This document shows, in pieces, positions 1-9,304 of a DNA stretch of 23,190 nt. The translations under genes were made by a program, and so were the position numbers. The notes under the pieces are model-generated. The model worked only from the letters and a program-made list of their open reading frames with translations, made no database searches and had not been told where the DNA came from. The stretch is from VGEM01 sp033764265 (lineage in GTDB: Bacteria > Pseudomonadota > Alphaproteobacteria > Rhodospirillales > Rhodospirillaceae), in the NCBI GenBank assembly GCA_033764265.1, contig JANRJB010000088.1, positions 1-23,190 of the forward strand. The letters are read 5' to 3'. Each line of letters begins with the position of its first letter. Position 1 is the first letter of the stretch.

Positions 1-174
1 GCCGACGAAGAGGCCGAGGCCGCGGCCCGCGCCGAGAACACGGCCGTCAAACCCAACGCCACCCCGCTCGGCAAAGAGCGCAAACCGCCGCAGGTGGTGG
101 TGCCGAAGCCCGAGGCGCCGGCGGCGCCTGACAACGGCAACGTCGTCACGCTGGACGCCTTCCGCAAGAAGTAA
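1..174 (+). CDS. C-terminal tail of an SspB-like ClpXP adaptor (partial)
   Basis: The window opens inside a reading frame that ends at TAA 172-174, leaving 57 residues. The tail is rich in Ala, Glu, Pro and Lys, looks disordered, and ends in VVTLDAFRKK. Alphaproteobacterial SspB proteins, which hand SsrA-tagged substrates to ClpXP, have a folded N-terminal domain, a flexible linker and, as I recall the family, a very similar VVSLDAFRKK-type end. They are often found beside a class I fumarase, as here. The folded domain lies outside the window, so the assignment rests on the tail and the neighbour. Another protein with a disordered tail remains possible. Confidence 0.5.
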   Translation, partial: ADEEAEAAARAENTAVKPNATPLGKERKPPQVVVPKPEAPAAPDNGNVVTLDAFRKK

Positions 175-177
175 CCG

Positions 178-203
178 CCGCGGCGCACCGCCGCGGATTT
201 TCA
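178..203 (+). terminator. Intrinsic terminator after the SspB-like gene
   Basis: CCGCGGCG (178-185) and CGCCGCGG (189-196) form a perfect 8-bp all-GC stem with the 3-base loop CAC, followed by ATTTTC. It begins 3 bases after the stop codon and ends about 25 bases before the fumarase start. The T tract is short, so termination may be incomplete and the fumarase could receive some readthrough. Confidence 0.6.
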
Positions 204-225
204 TCGCACGCCACGGACCAGAGCC

Positions 226-1836
226 ATGATCGACGCCGCGTTCGCTGAGATGTTCCCGCTCGGCCCCGACGACACGCCCTATCGCAAGCTGTCCGCCGAC
301 GGCGTCGGCACCGACACCTTTCGCGGCCGTATGATCGTCACCGTCGCCCCTGGCGCCATCACGCGGCTGACGGCGGAAGCCTACCGCGACGCCTCGCACC
401 TGTTGCGCCCAGGGCACTTGAAACAGCTGCGTGCCATCCTCGACGATCCCGAAGCCTCGGCCAACGACCGCTTCGTTGCGCTGGAGCTGCTCAAGAACGC
501 CAACATCGCCGCCGGCTTCGTGCTGCCGATGTGCCAGGACACCGGCACCGCCATCGTCATGGGCAAGAAAGGGCAGAACGTCTTCACCGAGGGCGACGAC
601 GCGCTCGCCATCAGCGCGGGCGTGGCCGAGGCCTATCAGAAGCTCAACCTGCGCTATTCACAGATGTCGCCGACCTCGCTGTATGACGAGAAGAACACCG
701 GCAACAACCTGCCGGCCCAGATCGACCTGTTCGCGGTGCCGGGCGACACGTTCAAGTTCATGTTCATGGCCAAGGGCGGCGGCTCGGCCAACAAGAGCTT
801 TCTGTTCCAGAAGACCAAGGCCGTGCTGAACCCGGCCGGCCTGAAGAAGTTCCTGGACGAGGAGCTGCGCCACATCGGCACGTCGGCTTGCCCGCCGTAC
901 CATCTGGCCATCGTCATCGGCGGCACGTCGGCCGAACAGACGCTGAAGACCGTCAAGCTCGCCTCGGCGCGTTATCTCGACACGCTGCCCACATCGGGCG
1001 GCGTGCACGGCCAGGCCTTCCGCGACCTGGCCATGGAGCAGGACGTGCTGGAGATGACTCGCGGCTTCGGCATCGGGGCGCAGTTCGGCGGCAAGTACTA
1101 CTGCCACGACGTGCGCGTCATCCGCCTGCCGCGCCACGGGGCGTCGTGCCCGGTCGGCATCGGCGTGTCGTGCTCGGCCGACCGTCAGGTGCTGGGCAAG
1201 ATCACCAGGGACGGCGTGTACCTCGAGCAGCTCGAGACCAACCCGGCCCAGTACCTGCCCGAGGTGCGCGAGGACAAGCTGTCGAGCGAGGTGGTCAAGC
1301 TCGACCTGTCGCAGCCGATGGACCAGATCCGCGCCACGCTCAGCCGCTATCCCATCAAGACCCGCGTGTCGCTGTCGGGCCCGCTGATCGTCGCCCGTGA
1401 CATCGCCCACGCCAAACTGAAGGAACGCATCGACGCCGGGCAGGGCCTGCCCGACTACTTCAAGCGCTATCCGGTCTACTACGCCGGTCCCGCCAAAACG
1501 CCGAAGGGCTACGCGTCGGGCGCGTTCGGACCCACCACGGCAGGGCGCATGGACAGCTACGTCGCCGAGTTCCAGGCCCACGGCGGGTCGATGGTGATGC
1601 TGGCCAAGGGCAACCGCTCCAAGGCCGTGACCGAGGCCTGCAAGACGCACGGCGGATTCTATCTCGGCTCCATCGGCGGCGCGGCGGCCAGCCTGGCCGA
1701 GAAGTCGATCAAGAAGGTCGAAGTGGTGGAATACCCCGAACTCGGCATGGAAGCGATCTGGAAGATCGACGTCGAGGACTTCCCGGCCTTCATCGTCGTC
1801 GACGATAAAGGCAACGATTTTTTCACGAAGCTTTAA
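226..1836 (+). CDS. fumA: Class I (iron-sulfur) fumarate hydratase
   Basis: Fumarate hydratase of the dimeric class I type, 536 aa, converting fumarate and L-malate in the TCA cycle in the cytoplasm. Three conserved cysteines fit the ligands of the oxygen-labile [4Fe-4S] cluster: Cys103 in PMCQDTGT, Cys222 in SACPPYHLAIVIGGTSAE, and Cys316 in PVGIGVSCSADR. Their spacing matches that of E. coli FumA (105, 224, 318, from memory). The C-terminal beta domain carries TTAGRMDSYV and KGNRSKAVTEACK. The ATG at 226 gives a full-length protein, though the ribosome site before it is weak. It stands alone after a terminator. A second, iron-free fumarase lies 0.7 kb downstream. Related L(+)-tartrate dehydratases share the fold, but the single fused chain and overall match favour fumarase. 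Confidence 0.95.
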   Translation: MIDAAFAEMFPLGPDDTPYRKLSADGVGTDTFRGRMIVTVAPGAITRLTAEAYRDASHLLRPGHLKQLRAILDDPEASANDRFVALELLKNANIAAGFVLPMCQDTGTAIVMGKKGQNVFTEGDDALAISAGVAEAYQKLNLRYSQMSPTSLYDEKNTGNNLPAQIDLFAVPGDTFKFMFMAKGGGSANKSFLFQKTKAVLNPAGLKKFLDEELRHIGTSACPPYHLAIVIGGTSAEQTLKTVKLASARYLDTLPTSGGVHGQAFRDLAMEQDVLEMTRGFGIGAQFGGKYYCHDVRVIRLPRHGASCPVGIGVSCSADRQVLGKITRDGVYLEQLETNPAQYLPEVREDKLSSEVVKLDLSQPMDQIRATLSRYPIKTRVSLSGPLIVARDIAHAKLKERIDAGQGLPDYFKRYPVYYAGPAKTPKGYASGAFGPTTAGRMDSYVAEFQAHGGSMVMLAKGNRSKAVTEACKTHGGFYLGSIGGAAASLAEKSIKKVEVVEYPELGMEAIWKIDVEDFPAFIVVDDKGNDFFTKL

Positions 1837-1849
1837 GCCAAGGAACGCG

Positions 1850-1900
1850 CCCGCACCCAACACTCTCCCGTGGGGAGAAGGTGCGCACAAAGAGTGCGGG
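1850..1900. repeat. REP-like palindromic repeat element
   Basis: The 91-base gap between the class I fumarase and the hydrolase holds nested inverted repeats. TCTCCC (1864-1869) pairs with GGGAGA (1873-1878) around the loop GTG. Outside this, CCCGCA (1850-1855) can pair with TGCGGG (1895-1900) and CTCT with AGAG. The CTCTCCC/GGGGAGA/GGGTGAGGG wording resembles intergenic palindromes common in alphaproteobacterial genomes. It could act as a terminator-like or mRNA-stabilising hairpin. There is no T tract, and I see no second copy in this window. Confidence 0.5.
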
Positions 1901-1927
1901 TGAGGGCGTCGTGAGGTTCCCTTCGAA

Positions 1928-2548
1928 ATGCCTGATGAGTTGCTTTGGACTGGCGCTTCCGCTGCGCCGTTAATGGTCATCCTGGCCCATGGCGCCGGCG
2001 CGCCGATGGACACCCCGTTCATGGCCTATTTCGCAGACGGGTTGGCGGCGGCGGGCTACCGCGTCGGGCGGTTCGAGTTCCCGTACATGGCGGCGCGGCG
2101 CGTCACCGGTCAGCGCAAACCGCCGGATCGCACGCCGGTGTTGCTGGACACCTGGCGCGCCGTGGTGAGGGCACACGATCCGCGCACGCTGGTGATCGGC
2201 GGCAAATCAATGGGCGGGCGCATGGCGAGCCTGCTGGCCGACGAGTTGGGTGCGCGCGGACTGATCTGCCTGGGTTACCCGTTCTATGGCATGGGCCGGC
2301 GCGACAAGCCGCGCATCGCGCATTTGCTTGATCTGCGCACGCCGACGCTGATCTGCCAGGGCGAGCGGGACCCGCTCGGCGACCGCGCCGCCGTCGAATC
2401 CCTTTCTTGGCCGGCGTCCGTCGCGTTCCAGTGGCTTCCCGACGGCGATCACGATTTCAAGCCGCGTAAGGTGTCGGGGCACACGCACGCGGACAATCTC
2501 GCTCTGGCCCTGACGGCGGCCACGGACTTTTTGCGGCGCTTGGATTAA
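1928..2548 (+). CDS. Small alpha/beta hydrolase, KANL3/Tex30-type dienelactone hydrolase-like
   Basis: A 206-aa cytoplasmic alpha/beta hydrolase. Visible landmarks are the oxyanion region VILAHGAGAPMDTPFM (18-33), the nucleophile elbow GGKSMGGRMAS with Ser94, the acid region LICQGERDPLG with Asp148, and the histidine region DGDHDFKPRK with His175, so the triad is complete. The H-G-A-G-A start and short length fit the KANL3/Tex30 family, whose bacterial substrates are mostly unknown. It begins 91 bases after the class I fumarase, with GTGAGG at 1911-1916 as a distant ribosome site, and ends 10 bases before fumC, so it is probably cotranscribed with fumC. The natural ester or thioester substrate cannot be read from the sequence. 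Confidence 0.85.
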   Translation: MPDELLWTGASAAPLMVILAHGAGAPMDTPFMAYFADGLAAAGYRVGRFEFPYMAARRVTGQRKPPDRTPVLLDTWRAVVRAHDPRTLVIGGKSMGGRMASLLADELGARGLICLGYPFYGMGRRDKPRIAHLLDLRTPTLICQGERDPLGDRAAVESLSWPASVAFQWLPDGDHDFKPRKVSGHTHADNLALALTAATDFLRRLD

Positions 2549-2558
2549 GCTTGCGGGC

Positions 2559-3956
2559 ATGAGCGAACCGACCCGCACCGAGACCGACAGCCTGGGCGCC
2601 GTCGAAGTTCCGGCGTCGCGCTACTGGGGCGCGCAAACCCAGCGCAGCCTGATGAACTTCAGGATCGGCAACGAACGCATGCCGCTGCCCCTGGTCCGCG
2701 CCTTCGGGCTTCAGAAGCAGGCCGCGGCGCGGGCCAACCGGGAACTTGGCGTTCTGAAAGCCGAGCTGGCCGACGCGATCGCGGCCGCCGCCGCCGAAGT
2801 GGCCGCCGGCCGCCTTGATGACGAATTCCCGCTGGTGATCTGGCAAACCGGATCGGGCACCCAGACCAACATGAACCTCAACGAGGTGATCGCCAGTCGC
2901 GCCAACGAGATTCTCACCGGCACGCGTGGCGGCAAGGTGCCGGTGCATCCCAACGATCACGTCAACGCCGGGCAGTCCTCCAACGACAGTTTCCCGACCG
3001 TGATGCACGTGGCCACCGTGCTGGAATTTCGCGACCGGCTCTTGCCGGCCTTGCGTACGCTCGACGTGGCGCTGATGGCCAAGACGAAGGACTTCGCCGA
3101 GATCGTCAAGATCGGCCGCACCCATCTGCAGGACGCCACCCCGCTGACCCTGGGGCAAGAATTCTCGGGTTACGCCGCGCAGGTGAACGCCTGTATCGCA
3201 CGACTGAGCGATGCGCTGCCCGACCTGCGCCGCCTGGCCCAGGGCGGTACCGCGGTCGGCACCGGACTGAACGCCAAGGCCGGTTTCGCCGCAGCGTTCT
3301 GCGCCGAGCTGTCAGCGCTGACCGGCGAGCACTTCGAACCGGCCGCCAACTTCTTCGCGGCACTGGCCGCCCACGATGCGTTGGTGGCCTGTTCCGGCAC
3401 GCTCAACACCACCGCCACGGCATTGATGAAAATCGCTAACGACATCCGGCTCCTGGGGTCGGGCCCGCGCGCCGGGCTGGGTGAGCTGATCCTGCCGGAG
3501 AACGAACCCGGCTCTTCGATCATGCCGGGCAAGGTCAATCCCACTCAGGCCGAAGCGCTGACCATGGTGTGCGCTCAGGTCATGGGCAACCACACCACCG
3601 TCACCATTGCCGGGTCGCAAGGACACCTGGAGCTGAATGTCTATAAACCGGTGATCGTGGCCAACGTGCTGCGCTCGATCCGGCTCCTGGCCGATGCGGC
3701 GGCGAGCTTCACCGAGCACTGTGTCTCCGGCCTTGCGCCCGACCGCGCGCGCATCGCCGCGCACGTCGAGAACTCGCTGATGCTGGTCACCGCGCTCGCG
3801 CCGCACGTCGGCTACGACAAGGCCGCCGCCATCGCCAAGGATGCTCACCATCGCGGCATCTCCTTGCGTCAGGCCGCACTCGCCTCGGGCCATGTGACCG
3901 CGGCTCAATTTGACGCCTGGGTCCGGCCCGCCGACATGACCCGCCCCGCCGATTGA
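2559..3956 (+). CDS. fumC: Class II fumarate hydratase
   Basis: Iron-independent tetrameric fumarase of the aspartase/fumarase superfamily, 465 aa against 467 in E. coli FumC. Signatures in order are GSGTQTNMNLNEV (98-110), HPNDHVNAGQSSNDSFPT (130-147), GRTHLQDATPLTLGQ (187-200, with catalytic-site His189), and the mobile SS loop GSSIMPGKVNP (318-328, with Ser319/Ser320, Lys325 and Asn327). The Asn/His B-site HPND supports fumarase over aspartase or argininosuccinate lyase. The ATG at 2559 follows the hydrolase by 10 bases, with only a weak ribosome site. The ribbon-helix-helix gene starts 3 bases after its stop. It duplicates the reaction of the upstream class I enzyme without a metal cluster and would therefore withstand iron shortage or superoxide. 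Confidence 0.97.
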   Translation: MSEPTRTETDSLGAVEVPASRYWGAQTQRSLMNFRIGNERMPLPLVRAFGLQKQAAARANRELGVLKAELADAIAAAAAEVAAGRLDDEFPLVIWQTGSGTQTNMNLNEVIASRANEILTGTRGGKVPVHPNDHVNAGQSSNDSFPTVMHVATVLEFRDRLLPALRTLDVALMAKTKDFAEIVKIGRTHLQDATPLTLGQEFSGYAAQVNACIARLSDALPDLRRLAQGGTAVGTGLNAKAGFAAAFCAELSALTGEHFEPAANFFAALAAHDALVACSGTLNTTATALMKIANDIRLLGSGPRAGLGELILPENEPGSSIMPGKVNPTQAEALTMVCAQVMGNHTTVTIAGSQGHLELNVYKPVIVANVLRSIRLLADAAASFTEHCVSGLAPDRARIAAHVENSLMLVTALAPHVGYDKAAAIAKDAHHRGISLRQAALASGHVTAAQFDAWVRPADMTRPAD

Positions 3957-3959
3957 CCG

Positions 3960-4208
3960 ATGACCGCTGGAACCATCAGGAAGCGGTCGGTGACGCTGGC
4001 CGGTCACCGGACCAGCGTGTCGGTCGAAGACGCGTTCTGGGACGCACTCAAGGCGATTGCCGAACGGGAAGGCCGCTCGGTCACCGATCTCTTGGTCGAG
4101 ATCGACACACACCGCGCCGGCAACCTGTCGAGCGGCGTACGGCTCTACGTGCTCGCCTGGTTGCAACGCCGGTCGGGCGTTGCGCCTATTTCTCCTGCGT
4201 CACCTTGA
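3960..4208 (+). CDS. Small ribbon-helix-helix domain protein
   Basis: An 82-aa basic protein resembling the RHH_4 (PF13467) family widespread in alphaproteobacteria. The beta strand is KRSVTLAGHRTSVSVED (8-24), followed by two helices, FWDALKAIAEREGRSVTDLLVEID (26-49) and the NLSSGVRLYVLAWLQRR stretch (55-71). The fold is that of MetJ/Arc dimers, which contact DNA with the beta sheet, but family members are largely uncharacterised and the target is unknown. The start is 3 bases after the fumC stop and lacks its own ribosome site, which suggests translational coupling to fumC. Its last 23 bases overlap the 3' end of the convergent AsmA-like gene. Confidence 0.8.
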   Translation: MTAGTIRKRSVTLAGHRTSVSVEDAFWDALKAIAEREGRSVTDLLVEIDTHRAGNLSSGVRLYVLAWLQRRSGVAPISPASP

Positions 4209-7194
4209 CGGTCGGCGCGTCGGGCGCGCCTTCGGCGTTGACCCGTAGCCCCGCGCCGACGCCGGCCGGGGTCCGCAGGTTCGCCGACAGGTTTATGCGC
4301 CACGCCGCGAAATCGATCTCGCCGCGCAACGGCCCGGTATAGGCATTGGTGGTCAAGCTGCCGTCCTGAAAACTCAGCTTGCCGTCGACGATGCGAAACG
4401 CAGCGCCGGTGGCGACCCGAGCCGCGCTCGCACCGGCCGCGGTCGCCGGCGCGGTCAGAAAGCTCAACGGCCCGGCCTGATCGGCGGGGCGTTGGCGCTG
4501 CAGCGTTTCGATCCTGAAAGAGCCGGACCCCGACAGGCGCGAAATCCATGCTCGCGGCGATAATCCGTCGGTCGCCAGGCCCAACGCCAGGTCGACCGAC
4601 CCGTCGCCACCGGCAGCGGTGCCGAGCCACGCGAACACTTCGGCGGGCTTGGCGTCGTCGATCAACAATTGCAGTCGAGCCGCCGGCGCGGGCGCGTTGT
4701 CGACGCGCAACTGGACCTGTGCCGGACCGCCGAAGATGCTGCCGCGCCACTGCGACAGTTCAAGGGCATTGTCGTCGAACGACAGCACAGCCGAAAAGTC
4801 GGCGAGCTTCAGCCCGCGCCACCGCAGCGCAGGGCCGGCGATACGAATCGACCCGCGCGCGCTGGGCGGCCAGAACGGCGCGAATGCCGCCTCCGGCCAA
4901 GCGCGCGGCGCGCCGGCCGCCGCCGACGCTGCGCCAGCACTCGGCCAATCGAACGACACCTCATCCAGATTGATCGTGAACGTCTCCGCGCCTGGCTTCG
5001 TCTCGATTTTTCCGGTTGTGGTCAGGGTGGACTTGCCCACATCCAGCCGGGCCTCGGACCACGTGAACAGACCCGGCGACAGCTCGACCTTGCCGCGCGC
5101 GGTCGCTGGCCCGTCGATGCCGGGCGCGTCAACGCCGGCGAGCGCTCGCACCAATTGTTCGGGTCGTGAATCCGACAGCGCGATGTCCAAGGCGCCGCGC
5201 GGCGCATTGTCGGCCCACGCCAAGGTCCCCGCCGCCCGCCCTTCCGCCGATCCCAAGGTGGCATTCAGCGCAAACGCGGCGCCGATCTGAGGGCCGTTCA
5301 GGGTCGCGGTCGCGGAGAACGGAAACACGCCATCCCACCGCGACGACGCGGCGATACCCCAGGCGCGGGCGACGGCGCGGCGGTCTGCGGCCGACGCGGT
5401 GATTTCCAGTGCCTCGGCGGCGGGCACGGTGCCCAAGTTGGCCAGCGCGCCGGTGGCGAAGACCGAGACGCCTCCGACATCCCTGAGCGCCAACGCGCGC
5501 AGCGACAACCGGCCCGCGGTGAGATCGAAGTCGATCGCGCCGCTGCCGGCGGCGGCATCACCGGCGATCAGCTTTTCGATATCCACACGCACGTCGGCAT
5601 CCGCGCGCGCCAACGCCGAGACCGGCTCCGGCGGCGCAGTGATCCCATAGGTGGATGTCTCCGCCGGCGGCAAGGCGGCCGGCGCGAACAACGCGGCCAA
5701 CGCCGCGCGGTAGGGGTCCAGCACGAACTGATCGATCGAGGCTTGAACCCGATAGCGTGGGCGCGGTCCGAACACGATGCCGGCGCGGCCGCGCGCGGTG
5801 GCGTTGTCGAGCCGTATCGCCACGTCGCTGAACTCCACACCGCTCGCCGCGCCGAGCACCGTGCCGCGCGCATCGAACACGGCCAGCCGGTCGGCCTGGA
5901 CCGTGTCGGTGGCCACGCCCAACCAAGAGAAAAAACCGCGCGGATCGCGCGCCGACAACGACCAGGCGCCGTCGAGCAGCGCGTCATCGCCTTCGCCGCG
6001 CACGAAACCCGAGGCATCGAATGCGGCCTGACCCGGCAGGGTCGCGGCCAATCGCGCGATCGTCCATTGTCCATCGGCCAGCGCGGCGTCCAGCGCGCCA
6101 TCGCGGCCGACCTGCCCGCCTACGGTGAACAGCGGCGCGGCGACAGACAGTGTTCCCTGCCATGACGTGTCCGGCGCGCCCGCTGCCCGCGTCACGGCGA
6201 TCGGCAGCGCCAGCCAGCGCTCGGCGACCAGGCCTGACAACGTCGCAACGATCTCGAAGCGGCGCGCAGCAAGAGATAAGGCGAGGCGCCCCCGCGCCAC
6301 CTCGCCGGCGACGTCGATCGAAATGGGGTCGGCCGTGACCGCGCTGCCGTCGCCGATGAGTTCGGCGCTCAGGTTGACCGGTTGCGACCAGGCCATCGGT
6401 TGATCGCCGGGAACATCCACGCCCATGAGCGCGAGCATGTCGCCCAACCTCTGGGCCTCGGCCGTCGTGGTCAGGCGCACATCGGTCACGCCGGCAGGCG
6501 CCGCCGGGTCAAAGCGAAATTGTCCGCTCGCTTTGCCGCGTACGTCGGCCTCGGGCACCGCAAATTCGGCGTCGAAGCGGGCCAGGCCATTCGCCGTTAT
6601 CGGCTGAAGCCGGCCGTCGATCTCGGTGCGCAGGCCGCCGACAACGAACGATGCCGTCACCCGACGCTGGCTGCGGTCGGCCTGGACAATCCGCAGCTCG
6701 ACGCCACCGATTTCAAGCGGGGCATCCGCACCAACTATTCGCACGCGGCCGTCCGAGACCACGACCTCGGACGCGGTCGCGCTACCCGCTGCGCGTCGCG
6801 ATTGCCCGTCGGCCGCCGGCGGTGGCACCGCCAGGGCGGCGAAAGAGCCGAGTGCCTCGGCCGGCAGATTGATGCGCGGTGACAGCACCTGCACGCCGCG
6901 GGCGACGATGTCTCCACCGAAAAGCGCTCGCCATGATAGTTGGACGCGGACGCGGGCGATGCGAATGGCGACGGGCGAGTCAGGGACCGTTGCGATGTCG
7001 GCAGCGGCGATCGCAGGATCGGGGAACCACGACAGCGCCACCGCACCGTTGATCGTGATCGGCTGGCCGGCAAGGCGGGACAGCTCGGCTTCGACCAGCG
7101 GCGCGAAGCGCGCAGGATCGAGTGCGAGAACGGACGCGAGTCCGCCCAGCGCGGCGACGACCACGACGACGCCGGCGATGATGGCCTTCTTCAT
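4186..7194 (-). CDS. AsmA-family envelope protein
   Basis: A 1002-aa protein with one N-terminal membrane anchor (about residues 4-25, a Val/Ala/Leu-rich helix after MKKA) and a long periplasmic part made of repeated beta-strand segments. The N-terminal AsmA pattern (LDPARFAPLVEAELSRLAG, then the INGAVALSWFPDPAI strand) and the C-terminal AsmA_2-type segment (FRIVDGKLSFQDGSLTTNAY, about 930-950) mark the family. AsmA-like proteins resemble the Vps13/Tam41-type lipid bridges and are linked to phospholipid transport and outer-membrane homeostasis. The gene starts 30 bases after the acyl-CoA dehydrogenase stop, on the same strand, so the two probably share a transcript. Its 3' end overlaps the ribbon-helix-helix gene. 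The exact cargo is not visible. Confidence 0.85.
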   Translation of the reverse strand: MKKAIIAGVVVVVAALGGLASVLALDPARFAPLVEAELSRLAGQPITINGAVALSWFPDPAIAAADIATVPDSPVAIRIARVRVQLSWRALFGGDIVARGVQVLSPRINLPAEALGSFAALAVPPPAADGQSRRAAGSATASEVVVSDGRVRIVGADAPLEIGGVELRIVQADRSQRRVTASFVVGGLRTEIDGRLQPITANGLARFDAEFAVPEADVRGKASGQFRFDPAAPAGVTDVRLTTTAEAQRLGDMLALMGVDVPGDQPMAWSQPVNLSAELIGDGSAVTADPISIDVAGEVARGRLALSLAARRFEIVATLSGLVAERWLALPIAVTRAAGAPDTSWQGTLSVAAPLFTVGGQVGRDGALDAALADGQWTIARLAATLPGQAAFDASGFVRGEGDDALLDGAWSLSARDPRGFFSWLGVATDTVQADRLAVFDARGTVLGAASGVEFSDVAIRLDNATARGRAGIVFGPRPRYRVQASIDQFVLDPYRAALAALFAPAALPPAETSTYGITAPPEPVSALARADADVRVDIEKLIAGDAAAGSGAIDFDLTAGRLSLRALALRDVGGVSVFATGALANLGTVPAAEALEITASAADRRAVARAWGIAASSRWDGVFPFSATATLNGPQIGAAFALNATLGSAEGRAAGTLAWADNAPRGALDIALSDSRPEQLVRALAGVDAPGIDGPATARGKVELSPGLFTWSEARLDVGKSTLTTTGKIETKPGAETFTINLDEVSFDWPSAGAASAAAGAPRAWPEAAFAPFWPPSARGSIRIAGPALRWRGLKLADFSAVLSFDDNALELSQWRGSIFGGPAQVQLRVDNAPAPAARLQLLIDDAKPAEVFAWLGTAAGGDGSVDLALGLATDGLSPRAWISRLSGSGSFRIETLQRQRPADQAGPLSFLTAPATAAGASAARVATGAAFRIVDGKLSFQDGSLTTNAYTGPLRGEIDFAAWRINLSANLRTPAGVGAGLRVNAEGAPDAPTVKVTQEK

Positions 7195-7224
7195 CGCGGG
7201 CCCGGAGGCACGGCGGTTGACGGT

Positions 7225-9009
<1,785 letters not shown>

Positions 9010-9103
9010 GGCACGGTCCTGGGGTGGGTCGGCGGGGATTCGGGGTTGGGTTGCAGTAGACGAAACGACTGGTGGGTCGCCTAACAAGCGCGTGATCGCC
9101 CTC

Positions 9104-9131
9104 ACTCTACGGTCTGGAACGCTCTGGTCAA
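9104..9131 (-). promoter_or_regulatory. Candidate sigma-70 promoter for the acyl-CoA dehydrogenase
   Basis: Reading the minus strand, TTGACC (plus positions 9131-9126) is followed after 16 bases by TAGAGT (9109-9104), a good -35/-10 pair. Transcription would begin near 9097 and give a leader of about 88 bases before the ATG at 9009. That start point lies downstream of the alternative in-frame ATG at 9105, which supports 9009 as the real start. Identified by eye only. Confidence 0.5.
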
Positions 9132-9199
9132 CCGGCCCGCAGAGCGCAAAATATCTTTATAAATCAAAGTAATAAATCGAATCCCATTGTCCGTGACTG

Positions 9200-9254
9200 A
9201 TATAGGACTAAATCAGTCCGATTTTGCTTGCATATAGGACTAACCCAGTCCTAA
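9200..9254 (+). promoter_or_regulatory. Tandem IscR/Rrf2-like operators upstream of the sigma factor
   Basis: Two interrupted palindromes of the form GGACT-N5-AGTCC lie at 9205-9219 (spacer AAATC) and 9237-9251 (spacer AACCC). Each is preceded by the same bases, so the 12-mer ATATAGGACTAA occurs at 9200-9211 and again at 9232-9243. Centres are 32 bases apart, close to three helical turns, so two dimers would sit on one face of the DNA. The core GACTAAATCAGTC fits the E. coli IscR type 1 core GACTRWWWYAGTC exactly in the first site and with two differences in the second. The outer flanks match poorly, so another Rrf2-family regulator is possible. Confidence 0.6.
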
Positions 9255-9257
9255 TTA
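9228..9257 (+). promoter_or_regulatory. Candidate promoter of the sigma-32-type gene
   Basis: TTGCAT (9228-9233) and TAATTA (9252-9257) are 18 bases apart in a locally AT-rich stretch. The second palindrome (9237-9251) fills the spacer between them, the position expected for a repressor. Transcription would start near 9264 and leave a leader of about 40 bases. The boxes are imperfect, and other pairings such as TTGTCC at 9187 cannot be excluded. Confidence 0.35.
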
Positions 9258-9304
9258 CGACTCACAACGTTCCGTCGAACGTGGTGAACAGGAAAGAGAC
9301 GACC

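Noticed and set aside
2165..2175. GGTGAGGG inside the hydrolase gene as a second copy of the 1850-1900 repeat.
   Set aside because: Only the short word matches; the flanking palindrome is missing and the sequence is coding.
9010..9105. Longer acyl-CoA dehydrogenase beginning at 9105.
   Set aside because: The extra 32 residues do not resemble the family, the 9009 start has AGGA at proper spacing, and the likely transcription start is downstream of 9105.
9224..9304. Longer sigma factor beginning at 9224.
   Set aside because: It would begin inside the operator/promoter region. The ATG at 9305 has AGGAAAGAG upstream and gives a normal-length protein.
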